The translations under genes and the position numbers were made by a program. This document shows, in pieces, positions 52,301 through 64,000 of a DNA stretch of 64,000 nucleotides (position 1 is the stretch's first letter; each line of letters begins with the position of its first letter). The stretch is from Corella eumyota (taxonomy: Eukaryota > Chordata > Ascidiacea > Phlebobranchia > Corellidae): positions 16,996,501-17,060,500 of the forward strand of contig OY720097.1 in assembly GCA_963082875.1 (NCBI GenBank), written 5' to 3'. A model generated the notes under the pieces. It saw only the letters and a list, made by a program, of their open reading frames with translations, searched no databases and was not told the origin of the DNA.

Positions 52301-55300
52301 TGTTGCTAGCCTTACAAACATATTGTCCAGCATCTCCGCTTTTCTGAGCAGTGAACCTATGGGGGGCATCTGTGACGTCATATTCATTTCCATTAGGTGT
52401 CACAAGAGTAAGCTAAAAAAAAGTGAAAAAATATTGAGTGTCAAAGTCCGAGAATATATTCTAGATTTTTGCAAAAAAAAATTACGTAAGTAAGTTTAGT
52501 ATGAATAGGTTCTTAAGGTAAACTTATTTGGCCTTGTGTTTCGTCAATGGTTCTGTTAACACGAATTCATACAAAATATACAGTCTACAACACGTCTAGT
52601 ACATACACAACGACTAAAAAAACATTCACAAAACATGACTACGTGGAACGTCGGTGACTGGGTGACTATGAAAACATGAAACTCTAAGTTTCAAAAAGGG
52701 ATTAAACCAATCAGTTTGTTTTGCACAGTTTACATATAGATTAAATGCTTGAGCCTAAAAGTAATTTATGAGCTTTGAAATCGAAACAACATACCGTTGC
52801 TGGTGGATTTCCGTCAGCTTTACATTTGATAATTACAGTCTCATCAACTAGGACTTTCATTTTGTTAAACTCAATCATCACGTTGTTGGTGTCATCTAAA
52901 AAGAGAAAATAATTTCGATTAAAATATATAATTTAACTTACAAACTGAATAGTGATTTGAAACAGGGAGAATCTTCTATGATTGTAAGAGGCTGTTAGTC
53001 TTTTGACACCATCCTATAAAAGTTTTAACAACATACTGCCAAAACCTATTTAAAACTTCCAAAAAGTTCTCAAGTATTTGTAAACTTTTAAAAACAAATT
53101 AGAGCCTTTTATATGCATATTAACACAACTTCAATATTTTAAGCGCATTAACAAATAGATATTGTAGGATTTTGAGCTTACGTAAAACGACAAGGGGTGA
53201 TGAAGTATTCGTTGCAACGGAATCGATTCTTTGATCGTCTGTTTCAATAATGAAAACTTTGCAGTTAAAGACTGCCCCGTCCAGGTCAGCGTTTAAGGTG
53301 ATTCGTAAAGTTGCTGCCACGTTGTAGGTCATGTCTTCGTTCTGTTCACTAGAAGAAAATTCAGCTTCTTGCACTTCCCATACGTTTCCTTATAAAAAAA
53401 GTTAAATAATTATATTTTAGGCTAAAAACATCAAAATACAGTCCTAATCACAAACTATTTTAAACTTTAAAAGTCCTTTAACTTAGTTTTCAATATTATA
53501 TTTGTCCATGTTGTTTCACGACCAGTTTTGCCTAATAAGCAAGTTTTATCCATTTAAAATCACAATTATAGTTTAGAAGATTATCAAAATTCCGATTCAG
53601 CGAATTCTGAAGTGACAATTTATCGAAAAACTTTATTTTTCACCAGTAAAACCGAACTTTGACCAGCACAAATTTCGTTTTAATAATACAGAGCGGTACT
53701 TAACACGTGACCTATACAATATCTCACATGGCTTACGCTTTTGATATCAATAATTCATCTAACAGTAACACGCTCTGTCAATTAAGAAATACTACGTGGA
53801 GGTCTTACGGGGACGGTAAACAGGCTGGACTTGAACATATATTTGTACATCATTAAAGGTATGTTTAAATTACCAACCGTATATTTGATGTCCTATTAAG
53901 TTAAACCAACAGTTGTTGTTGAGATAATAACGTTACATTTATATTTGTGACAAAAATGCATTGTTATGTACGATATAAAGCACAAGCTTGCTTTATTTTA
54001 TGTGCACGGTCATTATACTTGAAATACAAGTGCATTTGATATGCCTGAGGCGGCTGAAGTTTAAGTTTGTTTGTAAATGAATAAATTTTGGCGGGCACAT
54101 CCAACGCTTTTTTTTCAAACTTTACAAAAATCTTAAGTCTGTTGTTAAAGTTCATGATTTAAGGATTATAAAAAATCCGATTTTGATATCTTAAACTTAA
54201 GTCGTAGTAATCTTAAAATAGAAATAACAATTTTTAAACACAAAAATTTACAACATTTCTAGTTTCATATTTTGTTTTAACCATTTATAATTTTTAATTG
54301 ATTTACTAAAAATGTTATTGATTTTGGTTCACCATAATATTTATTTTACAAGGATTAAAAATGCTTTGTTTAATTACAAATATTTAGGTCAGCATAACTA
54401 AACATTAAAAGCAAATATATTTTTAAAATTATACTTTTGGACATTTAGTAATTGCCTTTACTCCAGTTACGTTTTTAGCATTTTTCCAGTTTCTAGTGAA
54501 TGTAAAATTACACCACGGGACGTAATAATATATTTGGGTTTAAGAACTTATAATTTATTGGGTCTGTTATGCGTAAAATTACAGGGTTGAAAGCAAACAT
54601 AATAGGAAACTAAATTTTTGGTGTGAAGGGAAACATTGGCCACTGTAACAACACTTTTATTGGGCATACGAAATGCAGCCAACGATTTTGTCTGTTCTTA
54701 AAACAAAACTAAATATTACTTTTCAAATATAAAAAAAAAAGTTTAAATAACCGGTTTTTGAGCTTGTGAATTCAATTCGTTGCGGCTTGGGGTAAATTCC
54801 GTTGGCATTGCAAGCCACGACAGCAGTTTTACCATCGCCTGGATCTTCAGTGGTCGTTGTAGTTGGTTCAGTTGTAGTCATAACATCTGTTGTTTCGTTC
54901 GATGCCATAGCATTTTCTAAAATTAAATTAAAAAGTTTGTTAAATGTTATACTTGCTTTATTTTATAATGTCGATCAAATAATACATAAGAATCATAAAA
55001 AGACTATTCAGCATATAAAAAATTATACACTCATCATTTATAACAATAAATGTCAAATTTGTATTTAATATAACTAAGTATACCATCAACTGTTTCAGCG
55101 ACAGATTCTGATGGTGATACGGGTCTAATGTCCAATTCAATGTCCAAGTCGGTCATAAACACATCTCCTAAGTCTATTCAAAAACAAGCATAATTTTCAA
55201 TCTTTACAAAAAGGTTTAAGATTAAAAAATTTAGGATAAAAAGAAGTAAAATTCTGAGATAGCAACGAGATAACAAGTAAAAAACTTACAATATGCTCCG

Positions 55301-58300
55301 ATCTCAAAAACTCGACTACTGGAAAATGTGACTGAGGTATCTTCAGCCTCGCACTCAAATTGTCCTTCTTCGTCGATTGCAAAGTTGACTATAGTTGCTC
55401 TAGCTTGACCCTCTGAAGTACAAGTCAAATAAATATTATGTATGTGTGAAGAAAAATGTGGAATTTAATTTTAGTTGATGATAATAAACCTTTGATTTTT
55501 ATTGGAAGTACGCTTAAAAAAATATGGTATTTCGACTTAATTTTAAATTCTTGGGCACAAGAGTCAACATTTCTTTTCTTAAGAAACCTAATCCCAGACT
55601 TCAAAACATAAAAGACAAACTCTTTACCAAAATTGTTCATTCAAACAAGCCATTTTAAACAGAGTTTATGTGTTTACGGTCGCAAAAGAGTTATAATACG
55701 ATGCCCCTACCATTATGACTCAGGTCAAGTTATTATAATCACGTGTTCGTAGTGGCGGTCCGTAATTCGAAAATTCTAGAGTATAAGGTTACCGTGACGT
55801 CACAATGACTTTAAATATTACGTAATTTTGCTACGAGACCCGAGATCTCGAATTACGTTTTCGAGTTTGTTGTGTCGTGTGTGATTTGAAAAGAATTGGA
55901 ATTCGTCGTCGTTTATACCAACGCTAAATTAAAACCACCATGTTGTTGTGTGCACCATAAAAACGTTACTGTGAGGTAGTTTGTCCATTGTATTAAAACA
56001 AATGTTCCATAAATCGTTACATTTTGATCAGGTACCGTTTAAACAAATATAACCAATTAAACGTTAAGGCAATATTGAAAAATATAAACGCTCTGTTCTT
56101 TTTTAGTTCTTTGTCTGGTTTTATAAATTATTAACAGGCCGTTATGTATATATATTCATATAAGATATTAAAGGTCCTGATACTCATAATATTTAATCTT
56201 TGAGGTGATAGTCAAAGTACTTGAGAATTTTTCTTAACCTTCTAGTTAAACAATTTAAGATTCTTGCACGACCGCTACATTTCTTAAATTTTTCTCTTGC
56301 CACGTGACGAAAAAATAATGACGTAATGCAACACTGACTTAAAGACCAACGAGAAGGCGACGCCCGAAAGGTGACATTATGACGTAACAGACACGTATGA
56401 CGTCGAGTTATATTACCGGGGAAAGTAGAAAATTTGTTTATTTAAATTTTCCACCTACTATTTGTTTGCGTTTCGACGAGAAATTAAAATAAGAGTTTAA
56501 AAAGTTATTTGTCTTGATAGATAGGTAGGTAGTATACTCGTAAAAGAAAAGTTATATGTTTACTAAACTCATGACCCGGTCAGTAGACCATAAAAAAATA
56601 AATCACCATAAAACAAACAAAAACACAAAGTTTAGAAATTGTCTCAAATCCTATTTTAAGCCATCTAAGAACAATTTAGTTTGAGGTGTTTGCGTTTTAA
56701 TGAATATAAATTGATCATCAGAAGTGAGTATTTTTACAACATTTACCTTCCAATCCATCCGAGCTCATTAAAAATTTGGTATTTTCCAACGGGGAGCTTG
56801 AATAATAAGTCGTTGCGTTATCCTGGGTGTATCCAATCTTGGTCAAGTCACCGGCCGCATTATAACGCCATGTCGTTTTAATAACTTGTGGGTTCTCGGC
56901 TAAAATAAATAGAAAAACAAAATTTTTACAAAAAATTAAAATAGATTACGTTTAAATTGAAAAAATTTTCAGGCAATAGTAATATATATATATATATATA
57001 TATTGATTTATATTTAAGTGAGTAAATTACAATACAGCGTTATTTTTCTTTTATATATTGAGTAGAAACGTCATTTTAATTCAGAAAATAAAGGTTGTAT
57101 GCTTCTATTCAATATATTTATTGAGTCACAGCGGTTTCTATTCACAGTTCTTTAACAATATTTAAAAACATTTAATTTTGTAAATATTGGCTACAGGCAT
57201 TATATAACGAACTCTAATGAACCCAATTTAAAAATTCATGTTTAATTAAATGAAATAATCCTTCAAAAATATTACGAAACAGCTGCCACGTCGAAAATGT
57301 GTTACGATTATATTTGATCGGGGGATTATAACAATGTGCAAAACAATATCCCAATCCCAATTTCCATTTTAAATATTTACGCAAATAAGTTTCGATTTTT
57401 AACTACACTCCTATTCTCACATCTGCTATTTTTAAACTGAAAATGACATATCTTTGCCAAAAGTGGCAATTTTTATCACTACAATGATAACGGAAGACCC
57501 TAAAGATTTACGATTTGAAAAATTTAGACATTTTTATTGTAAAAAGAAAAAAATTGACGAAACCCTGCTAAATAAACGTTTTTTTAGGACGAAGCTAGAT
57601 ATTTTACCAAATTTAAACAAAAAACAATTTTTAAATTAAAGTTTTTTAACCCAATAATGTCTTTTTAATATCTTAACAATGTGTTAAATTGTCTTTAATG
57701 CCGAGAATCGAAGTCAATTTACATAACATCCTTTTATACCCTCTCTCTGGAATTTGCTCTCGTTAATAATTAATGTTCGGCTCAGCTAGTTAAAAAAATG
57801 GGACCACAAAATAAAGAAAACTTACGTATGGGATCAATTTGGCATTTTAAAACAGCATCTTGACCGCCAGGAAAATATCGTTGTCCGGCATAGGTAATTG
57901 ATAAATCAGCAAGGGCACAAGTAACTAAAATAAAAAATATATTATTACCTTTATTAAGCAGACTTAAAAAAGATTTGTTTTTTTCATAGATAATGGAATT
58001 ATGCTTTAAGTATATGCCACTTTACATCAATATCTAAAAGATTCAGTTATTTTTCAATGTTTTTAGGCTGTTTGAAGGCATGACAATGTATCACGTATAA
58101 CGCCTATTAAAATTTTTTATTTAATTTTCCAAATATTGACACAAGTTTTAAAAAATGGTCATAAACACCACTATAGGTGTGGTACGGCCAGAAAAACAGA
58201 CAACAGGGCTTAAGTTTGTTTTAAAGCCAATATCTCAACGATTAACGTAGCGTGTTTAAACCGCGGTGACGTAATAGACTTACGTATTTGATTTGTGGAT

Positions 58301-58601
58301 AACATATTTCGACATTTTAACAGATAGATAGGGACGGCTTAGTTATATCAAATACACTTTAAACAGTCAGAAATATAAGCTGTTTGTATAGCCTTAAGCT
58401 ATGCTCTGTTAACTATAATTGTAGCTTATGAAATGTATCAATTTTCATAATTCAAATATATTGCGTAAGCACAATTACCGAAATCCAACAGTTTTAAAAT
58501 ATTTTAATAATTTTTTATATAATTTTTTTAATAATTTTTACTTTTTTTGGTTTTAACTCACCTAGCAAAAGAAGTCCGTAAATGATCTTTGTTATATCCA
58601 T
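49386..58601 (-). CDS. Five-Ig-domain type I adhesion receptor, ALCAM/MCAM-like (636 aa, 17 exons)
   Basis: Exons: 58601-58562, 57924-57826, 56899-56747, 55412-55290, 55173-55084, 54916-54752, 53388-53182, 52895-52795, 52412-52259, 52026-51889, 51728-51562, 51426-51348, 51208-51111, 50964-50781, 50665-50629, 50503-50452, 49409-49386. Signal peptide MDITKIIYGLLLL. Five Ig-like units follow, each with paired cysteines: a V-like domain (VLKCQ ... GQFECEAED); after a Thr-rich stretch (MTTTEPTTTTTED) a second (VVACNANGIYP ... VFNCKV); then IIKCKADGNPP ... GQYVCKASN; LSFMCVAAG ... GVYSCEAVG; and ITCVATGNP ... IMCTAYNNIG. One TM helix (GVIIIIILLVALVVVGIPVG) leads to a short tail (KKRKAHSDKAEDE, KLETNNDDVAHFSSI). 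Domain order and the tail recall ALCAM/MCAM. The last tiny exon is the least certain. Confidence 0.85.
49845..50116. repeat. Candidate MITE: inverted ends ~270 bp apart
   Basis: ATTATGCCGGGGTAAGGA at the left faces ACCCCGGCTATAAT at the right, in inverted orientation. Similarity fades after about 18 bases. A possible TAT or TA duplication flanks the ends. It lies in the last intron of the Ig receptor gene. Confidence 0.4.
55793..55802. promoter_or_regulatory. Perfect CRE palindrome in Ig receptor intron 3
   Basis: GTGACGTCAC is a perfect CREB/ATF-type palindrome. It sits between two inverted copies of CGTAATTCGA (55762-55771 and 55847-55856). Function untested; it could be an intronic enhancer. 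Confidence 0.3.
56300..56410. promoter_or_regulatory. Cluster of CRE-like half sites in Ig receptor intron 3
   Basis: Within about 110 bases occur CGTGACG, TGACGTAA twice, and TGACGTCG, in sequence richer in G+C than its surroundings. A CREB/ATF or bZIP-responsive intronic element is plausible. Confidence 0.3.
56980..57003. repeat. (TA)n microsatellite
   Basis: About 11 TA units in the intron upstream of exon 56899-56747. Confidence 0.85.
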
Positions 58602-58632
58602 ATTTGGGCAACTCAGGGAACGCCTATCCACT

Positions 58633-58642
58633 CTTATATATA
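58633..58642 (-). promoter_or_regulatory. TATA box candidate for the Ig receptor gene
   Basis: On the minus strand TATATATAAG lies about 32 bases upstream of the ATG at 58601. Initiation about 25-30 bases downstream would leave only a very short leader, unless the ATG exon is preceded by a trans-spliced leader. Confidence 0.35.
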
Positions 58643-61600
58643 CAGTTTAAACACAAGTCGCCTCTGTTCTGTAAAAAAGTCCGGCTTGTTACTTAATACT
58701 CTAATCTCAAATATAAGAAAGATATGATGTCTCGACTCAGTGCTGTTGAATTAACAACTCGAAAATTCGCTAGATTGCTTTTCGAAATCTGCTAGAGCGT
58801 AAAGAATAAAGTCTTCTTTCTCTGTAAGCGTCGTCTGAAGAATGGCGAAACCTATTTTTTATGTTTCTGTTTTAAACACTCGGTTTCTCTCTTTTTTTTA
58901 CACTCGAGCGCTCACCTGTAGTACCTTATACGGTATTCGAATCGTAGTGACAATAAGAGACAATAGAATCTTGATGCAATAACAATGTACGATAATTAAC
59001 TGCTATTGTTATAAGCTGGTTGCAAAAAAGAAAAAATCGATCCTTTCTCTTATTTAAAAAAATAATCTTTAAGGTATTATGGACTCGATTATCGATGAAA
59101 TAGAATAATGAACTAACGAAAAAAAATTTGGAGGACAATAGCTTAGGTCAACCGAGTTTGTTTTTTTAATGCAAGAACTATAAGCTACTTTAAAAATAAC
59201 GCGACTTTAAACAATCTTTTTTAAAAACTTCTTTACATTTTCTAATATTGTAATATTATTTTCACAATTGTCGGTTCACAATTTTATCCTTGCTAAACAA
59301 ACTTATTTCCTGTTACCCCGGTATAATATATATAAAACCTATTATACCAATATACGGTTGGCCGAACAAAAAAGCTGGTACCTATGTTTCGAAATGTAAA
59401 TTAAAGATTGGGTCTTTGTTCAACGCCTACACTCAATTTCTTCATAAAAGTTAATTTCTTTAGAAATTCGTTCCTACGCCTTCTTACAATGCTTGCTATA
59501 AAACTATATATTTATAGCTCATAAACTTAAAATTTTGGGTGTATTGGCTTACGGTTTATGGTTGTAAAAATGACGTGAATTATAACAACACATAGTCGTT
59601 AAAACCATTTGTACGGAACAAAAACTAAGAAGCGTAAATTCTTCCCTTTTTTATAAATAACCATTTCATCATCAACTACCCCAACAATTTTTAGGTTAAC
59701 ACATAACTAAGTGATTAATCTTAATTAAATTTGGTCTAAAATCTTATTTTTTATCTATAAAACCGCATTAAATCAAAATTCCTCATTTTAATAAATGCAT
59801 TTTTAAATATTTTAAAATTGGGACATGGTTAAGTGATCAGAATGTAAATTATAAACTTTGTTAGGTTTGTGACCATAATTAAGATTTCTATAGATGTTTG
59901 GTATAGGCACGCTTAATTAGGTCTTTGTTAAAATTACAGTTTCCAAGTAACGAATGAATCTAGTAAAAAAACTATAACATTTCCATTATTTAAAACAATA
60001 AAGGTGGTTAATAACAATTGTTCTTAATTGTTAGTTATGGCATTAAACTTTTAAAACAAAGCAGTTGTTGTTTTAAACATTCTAAGCCAAAATTTATATC
60101 ATAAATTGTCCAGTATGTATTTAAAAACAAAGTGAAGATTTTAAATTTTAAATTCAAATACTGAGTCTATAAAAATAACGTTAATAATGGCGCAATAACG
60201 CGATAGTTAGATCGTTAAGTCATTCAAGTGCTTTTTCAAGGGCGCGTTATAACCAACATATTCAGCCAGACTTAGTAAGTACCGGGCCTCTAGTTTATTT
60301 TATTATATTTGAACGCCCGAAGCTATGTTTAACCTAAACCAGTACGACTCACACGCTGATTCGAATCTAACTCTCTAACTTTTCGGAATCAAAAATACAA
60401 CTGTTCTTCTGTATAAGCAGAAGAGCAAATGCCGGTATTGGGTTAAAAATGTATGTTGATTGAGTAGTAACATTGATAGTAAATGTATATTGTCGACACA
60501 CTACGCGAGATATGGCAATATCAAAGAATTGCCATAAAATTTAACAACGTTAACGACATTCAAAATGATTAAATCTGTACATAGTTTAGCGATCCTGATA
60601 CATTAATAACTGTGAAATTAAAATACTTGATACAACGAAAACAGAATAAATCCAAATTGGCGGAAATCCCAAATCTCGGAAAAAAATTAAGCGATTAAAA
60701 ACCGCGCAACGCAATTAACAAACTAATTAAATTCCTGATCCCCTCCTTTTCCAATATTCTTCCTAATTCTTAGGCTTAACCAAACGCGATTTCCACGAGG
60801 CTTTTTGAGTGTGTAAGCGAGTGTTGCGCTCCGTTGAGTTTGAATGCCAGAAAAACGGCGCCAACACCTTCCATAGGGGTACATTATGACGTCACAAGTG
60901 GATTCAAACTCTATTATTTATTCATCTCTATACAGAGGTTGTATAGGTCTGTGCGCGTGCGTGTATATATAGTAGAGCTTACGTATCTGAGACACGGATC
61001 GCGATTTCAAATTGCGCCAAACCTTTAACGAACCCCATTGGCAGCCTGACGTGAAGTGGTTTACAAGATCCACAGTGTTGCCAGAAAACTTTTCACAACT
61101 TTTAAAATGTCATTTAAAGACCATTAAAACTCACTTACTTGATGTTTCGGTTAAAAATCACAATTTTTAACAGATAAAAAATATTTTTTGGAAAGTTTTT
61201 TTTATACGGCATTCGTATTTTGATGTTTTATTTTTTTATTGGAAACACTGCGGATTTGGTAGACAATGACGTTGTGCCACGTCACAGTAAGAGCAGACAA
61301 CTGATTTATACCATGACATTTTTTATCAAAAAAAAACTCACTTTAAATTAATTTCAAACTCAATTTTTGTGTATAATAAAAATTTAACATAAAGTCACAA
61401 TTTTAATTAAAACCTCGCTTATATAAAAAGTTTCATTGCTTGTCATTATTTCAGTTTAAACTTCAAAGTAAATTCAAATATACACATTAAATAAGGTCAA
61501 AATCTTTAAAATTTACAGATAAATGTCGACTAACTTTTTTTGCAAACTATTTTTTATTTGTACTCTCCACATTAGGCTAAACTAACTGATCCAATTTATC

Positions 61601-64000
61601 GTAATAAACAGTTTATTTAATTATCAATACACAGTTAAACCAAATATTTAAAAATCAATATTACAAAAATAATTTTTCTCATTATTAGTTGAAAAAGGCG
61701 ATTTTTTTATATTTTGAAACACTAGATAAAATATTTAATCTAAAATCCTTAAATTTGGCCAATCTAAACTGAAACACACCTGTCTCTAGAAAAACACGAG
61801 GCCAAATAAGTTTTCTCGCTATGTCTGGCGCTTTAACTAAACCATCGAAGCATGTAGACTCAAAATTTGCCGTATAAAATAGGGGCCTACCTTGTAAACA
61901 GAATTGCACAATGTGCGAAAATAAAAGCTGATCGTTAAAAGTAGATTTCACCATGTGATGTTGCTGTCAATAGGTTAAACTATCTGTTATTGTGACGTTT
62001 TAAAGTAAGCGTTATTAATAAGTTATATTTTAATTTTATAATTTTTTTTATAAAAATCAAAAAAATAATTTTGGTCAATTTGTTGTAGAAATAAATTTAT
62101 TATAAGACCCGTAAATCAGATTTTTTATTTGTAGGACAACTTTACTTTTCAGAATTCGTGTATTTATTTTAATACTTCGTAGAAAATCTGAATCACGAAA
62201 ATACTTTGTGATAAATGTCATACAGACTTTACTAAGTAAATAATCGATGATTAACCATTTAAATTGCCTTGGGTGGTTAAATGTTATACTTCAACCCTAT
62301 GTTTACAGTAACATGATATAATGTTTTAACATAATTTTACAGTTTACCTTATTAGAAATTATCTATCTCTTCTTGTACTATTTAATATATACTGATGAAA
62401 TTTTGATGGTTTTTAAGGGCTTGGCATTGGCAATGTGTTAGTGAACTACATTTTATTTTAATATTTATTTTTTTAAATTTGTAGATAATTAAGAAATGAT
62501 ATCATAATGCAACCATATTTTTATAAAATTTGATATATACATTTTACTTTGGAAAAGGCATCAAACATTTATACAATACATGTAAAATATTTTTTCAGGA
62601 TTTTATACAAATGTTTTTTTTTTAACAAAGAAAAATTTAAATCGCAGAGAAAATTTTTTAGGGGACACAAAACAAATTTTGCTCTTTGTTGATTTCGAAA
62701 TGTGAATTACAATGGATTTGTTTTCGAAAGAGCACATGACCATTTCGACTTTAACACGCCCACGCATCAAAAAAAACTAGAAAACACTATTAATAGGAAA
62801 CCACAAAAAAAGGTAGTAAGACTATATTAGCTTAAAGTCCAAAAAATAAGATGGTTGGGGACTCTTGGTTCTAATACAACGCATGAGTAAATCCGAACAA
62901 AGTTCTGGAGATTAAATTTAGGGAACTGATATAAAATTACGACACAAAAAAAGGAAACGCAAACGTTTGTGATGACGTCATAATCATGTGACTTGCCAGC
63001 CAAGAGATAAAAATGTTATGGAACCCAGATTGTATTCCACTTTCGTTGATTAGTTTTTTTAGTAGGATTAAATAAAAATACTTCGTGGTTGCTTAAGTTT
63101 GTTCTGTTCTCCTTTGTTTTACGCCTAGTTGACATTTTAATTTTACAACACGCAACGTTTTCTCCCAACCTCTGACGTCACGAATACGCATTAAAAAGTT
63201 TTTATTTGAAAATCAAAACATGATTTTGTTCGAAATTACCATGAGAAATATTTTGAATAGCAAAAGACCACAAAACAATTTTAACGCTTTCGTTTCTATC
63301 AAAATAAAAGAAAACTTTAATTCATATAATTAGGCGTGCAATTTTGCTTTGTGTAATCTCGGGTAACTGAACCCGGTAGTTATCATTCTTTAAAGACAAA
63401 GCATAACAAAGGAGCACGGAAAACTAATTGTTGTTGTTGTTAGAATAACCAAACAAAAGTTATAAAGGACTTTCTAATTTAAATTTGCGGCGCCTAATCC
63501 TTATTAGAACCTACCTGGAAACCGGTGTAATTATCGACCGCTTATTCAACTTTAAAAATCTGTTATTTTTGAATGTTTTTTGTTTGGATTTTTTCTTATT
63601 TTATGGCTTGTTATTTTATGGTAATGAGATTGTAAAATCGAAGAAAAAACAATGGACAATGCTTTGATGTTGGATTATTGCTCGAAAGATTATTACATGT
63701 AAATAAAAAGGTTTTAAACCTTAAAATTTTAATTTGCCAATTTGCTAATTTTACTTATAAAAAAACGAATATTTTTGAACAAAATAAAAAATTTTTTGAA
63801 TATTTAATAAACATCAGATTTATAAAATTAACTATTGCAACAGTATAGTAATGGTCGTACGTTATATAATTTATATCCTGAGCTTATAATATTGACATGT
63901 TCTATTTTAAAACCACATTAGTTCAATATAATTATTCAAAAGAAAAGTAAAAGGACAGTGTGGTTAACATGGTAATTGTTGCATTAAATTTACAACCAAA
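58643..64000. other. Large intergenic region, no supported gene
   Basis: About 5.4 kb of AT-rich DNA. The longest frames (89 codons at 61685-61954 minus; 60 codons at 63485-63667 plus) have no recognisable domain or exon chain. CRE-like TGACGTCA occurs near 60886, 62974 and 63173. A GGTATAAT...ATTATACC stem lies near 59320-59349. No tRNA, rRNA or clear transposon was found. Confidence 0.4.

Noticed and set aside
60350-60385. GATTCGAATC resembling a tRNA B box
   Set aside because: No A box, acceptor stem or anticodon arm could be folded around it.
61685-63667. Two frames (61685-61954 minus, 63485-63667 plus) sharing an ETGV-RL-FK pattern
   Set aside because: The nucleotide similarity is too weak and short to call a repeat family or gene, and no splice chain supports either.

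Overview
This 64 kb window is AT-rich (visually about 30% GC) eukaryotic nuclear DNA with compact multi-exon genes, short introns and conventional GT-AG splicing. The gene set is that of a chordate-grade animal: anillin, OSCP1, cytoplasmic tyrosyl-tRNA synthetase, a class A GPCR, an animal haem peroxidase with mucin-type WxxW domains, a five-Ig adhesion receptor and a type II C-type lectin. The compactness, AT-richness and gene set fit a tunicate such as Ciona. That assignment is an inference from gene content and architecture, not from a database match. I rebuilt the genes by hand from splice-site phase and similarity to families I know, and all reconstructed CDSs sum to whole codons.

Layout. 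406-10465 (minus): complete anillin, 23 exons and about 1008 aa. 11562-14328 (minus): two small tandem paralogues (85 and 101 aa) that share one 63-nt exon, identical at the nucleotide level. 16224-19610 (minus): an unidentified 381-aa lysine-rich protein in 15 exons. 21722-23515 (plus): a divergent TMEM87/GPR107-type (GOST) seven-TM protein. 23516-26160: a repeat-rich gap with a minisatellite and a roughly 1.2 kb inverted-repeat element whose left end has grown a 9-bp array. 26161-27261 (plus): intronless OSCP1. 27796-32109 (plus): tyrosyl-tRNA synthetase, apparently with an EF1B-type GST-like domain encoded by two extra 5' exons. 32560-34737 (minus): membrane C-type lectin. 36272-41621 (minus): class A GPCR. 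43321-48446 (plus): secreted haem peroxidase fused to WxxW domains. 49386-58601 (minus): ALCAM/MCAM-like Ig receptor. 58602-64000: intergenic, with no supported gene.

The genes do not form one pathway. Anillin acts in cytokinesis and TyrRS in translation. The lectin, GPCR, peroxidase and Ig receptor are cell-surface or secreted proteins of the kind seen in ascidian haemocytes and extracellular matrix, but nothing in the sequence ties them together.

The strongest novelty candidates are the EF1B-GST/TyrRS fusion, the peroxidase-WxxW chimera with an altered haem-linking site, the exon-restricted sequence identity between the two small paralogues, and several small inverted-repeat elements. The clearest of these is a 168-bp element with a perfect 8-bp target duplication in the TyrRS intron.
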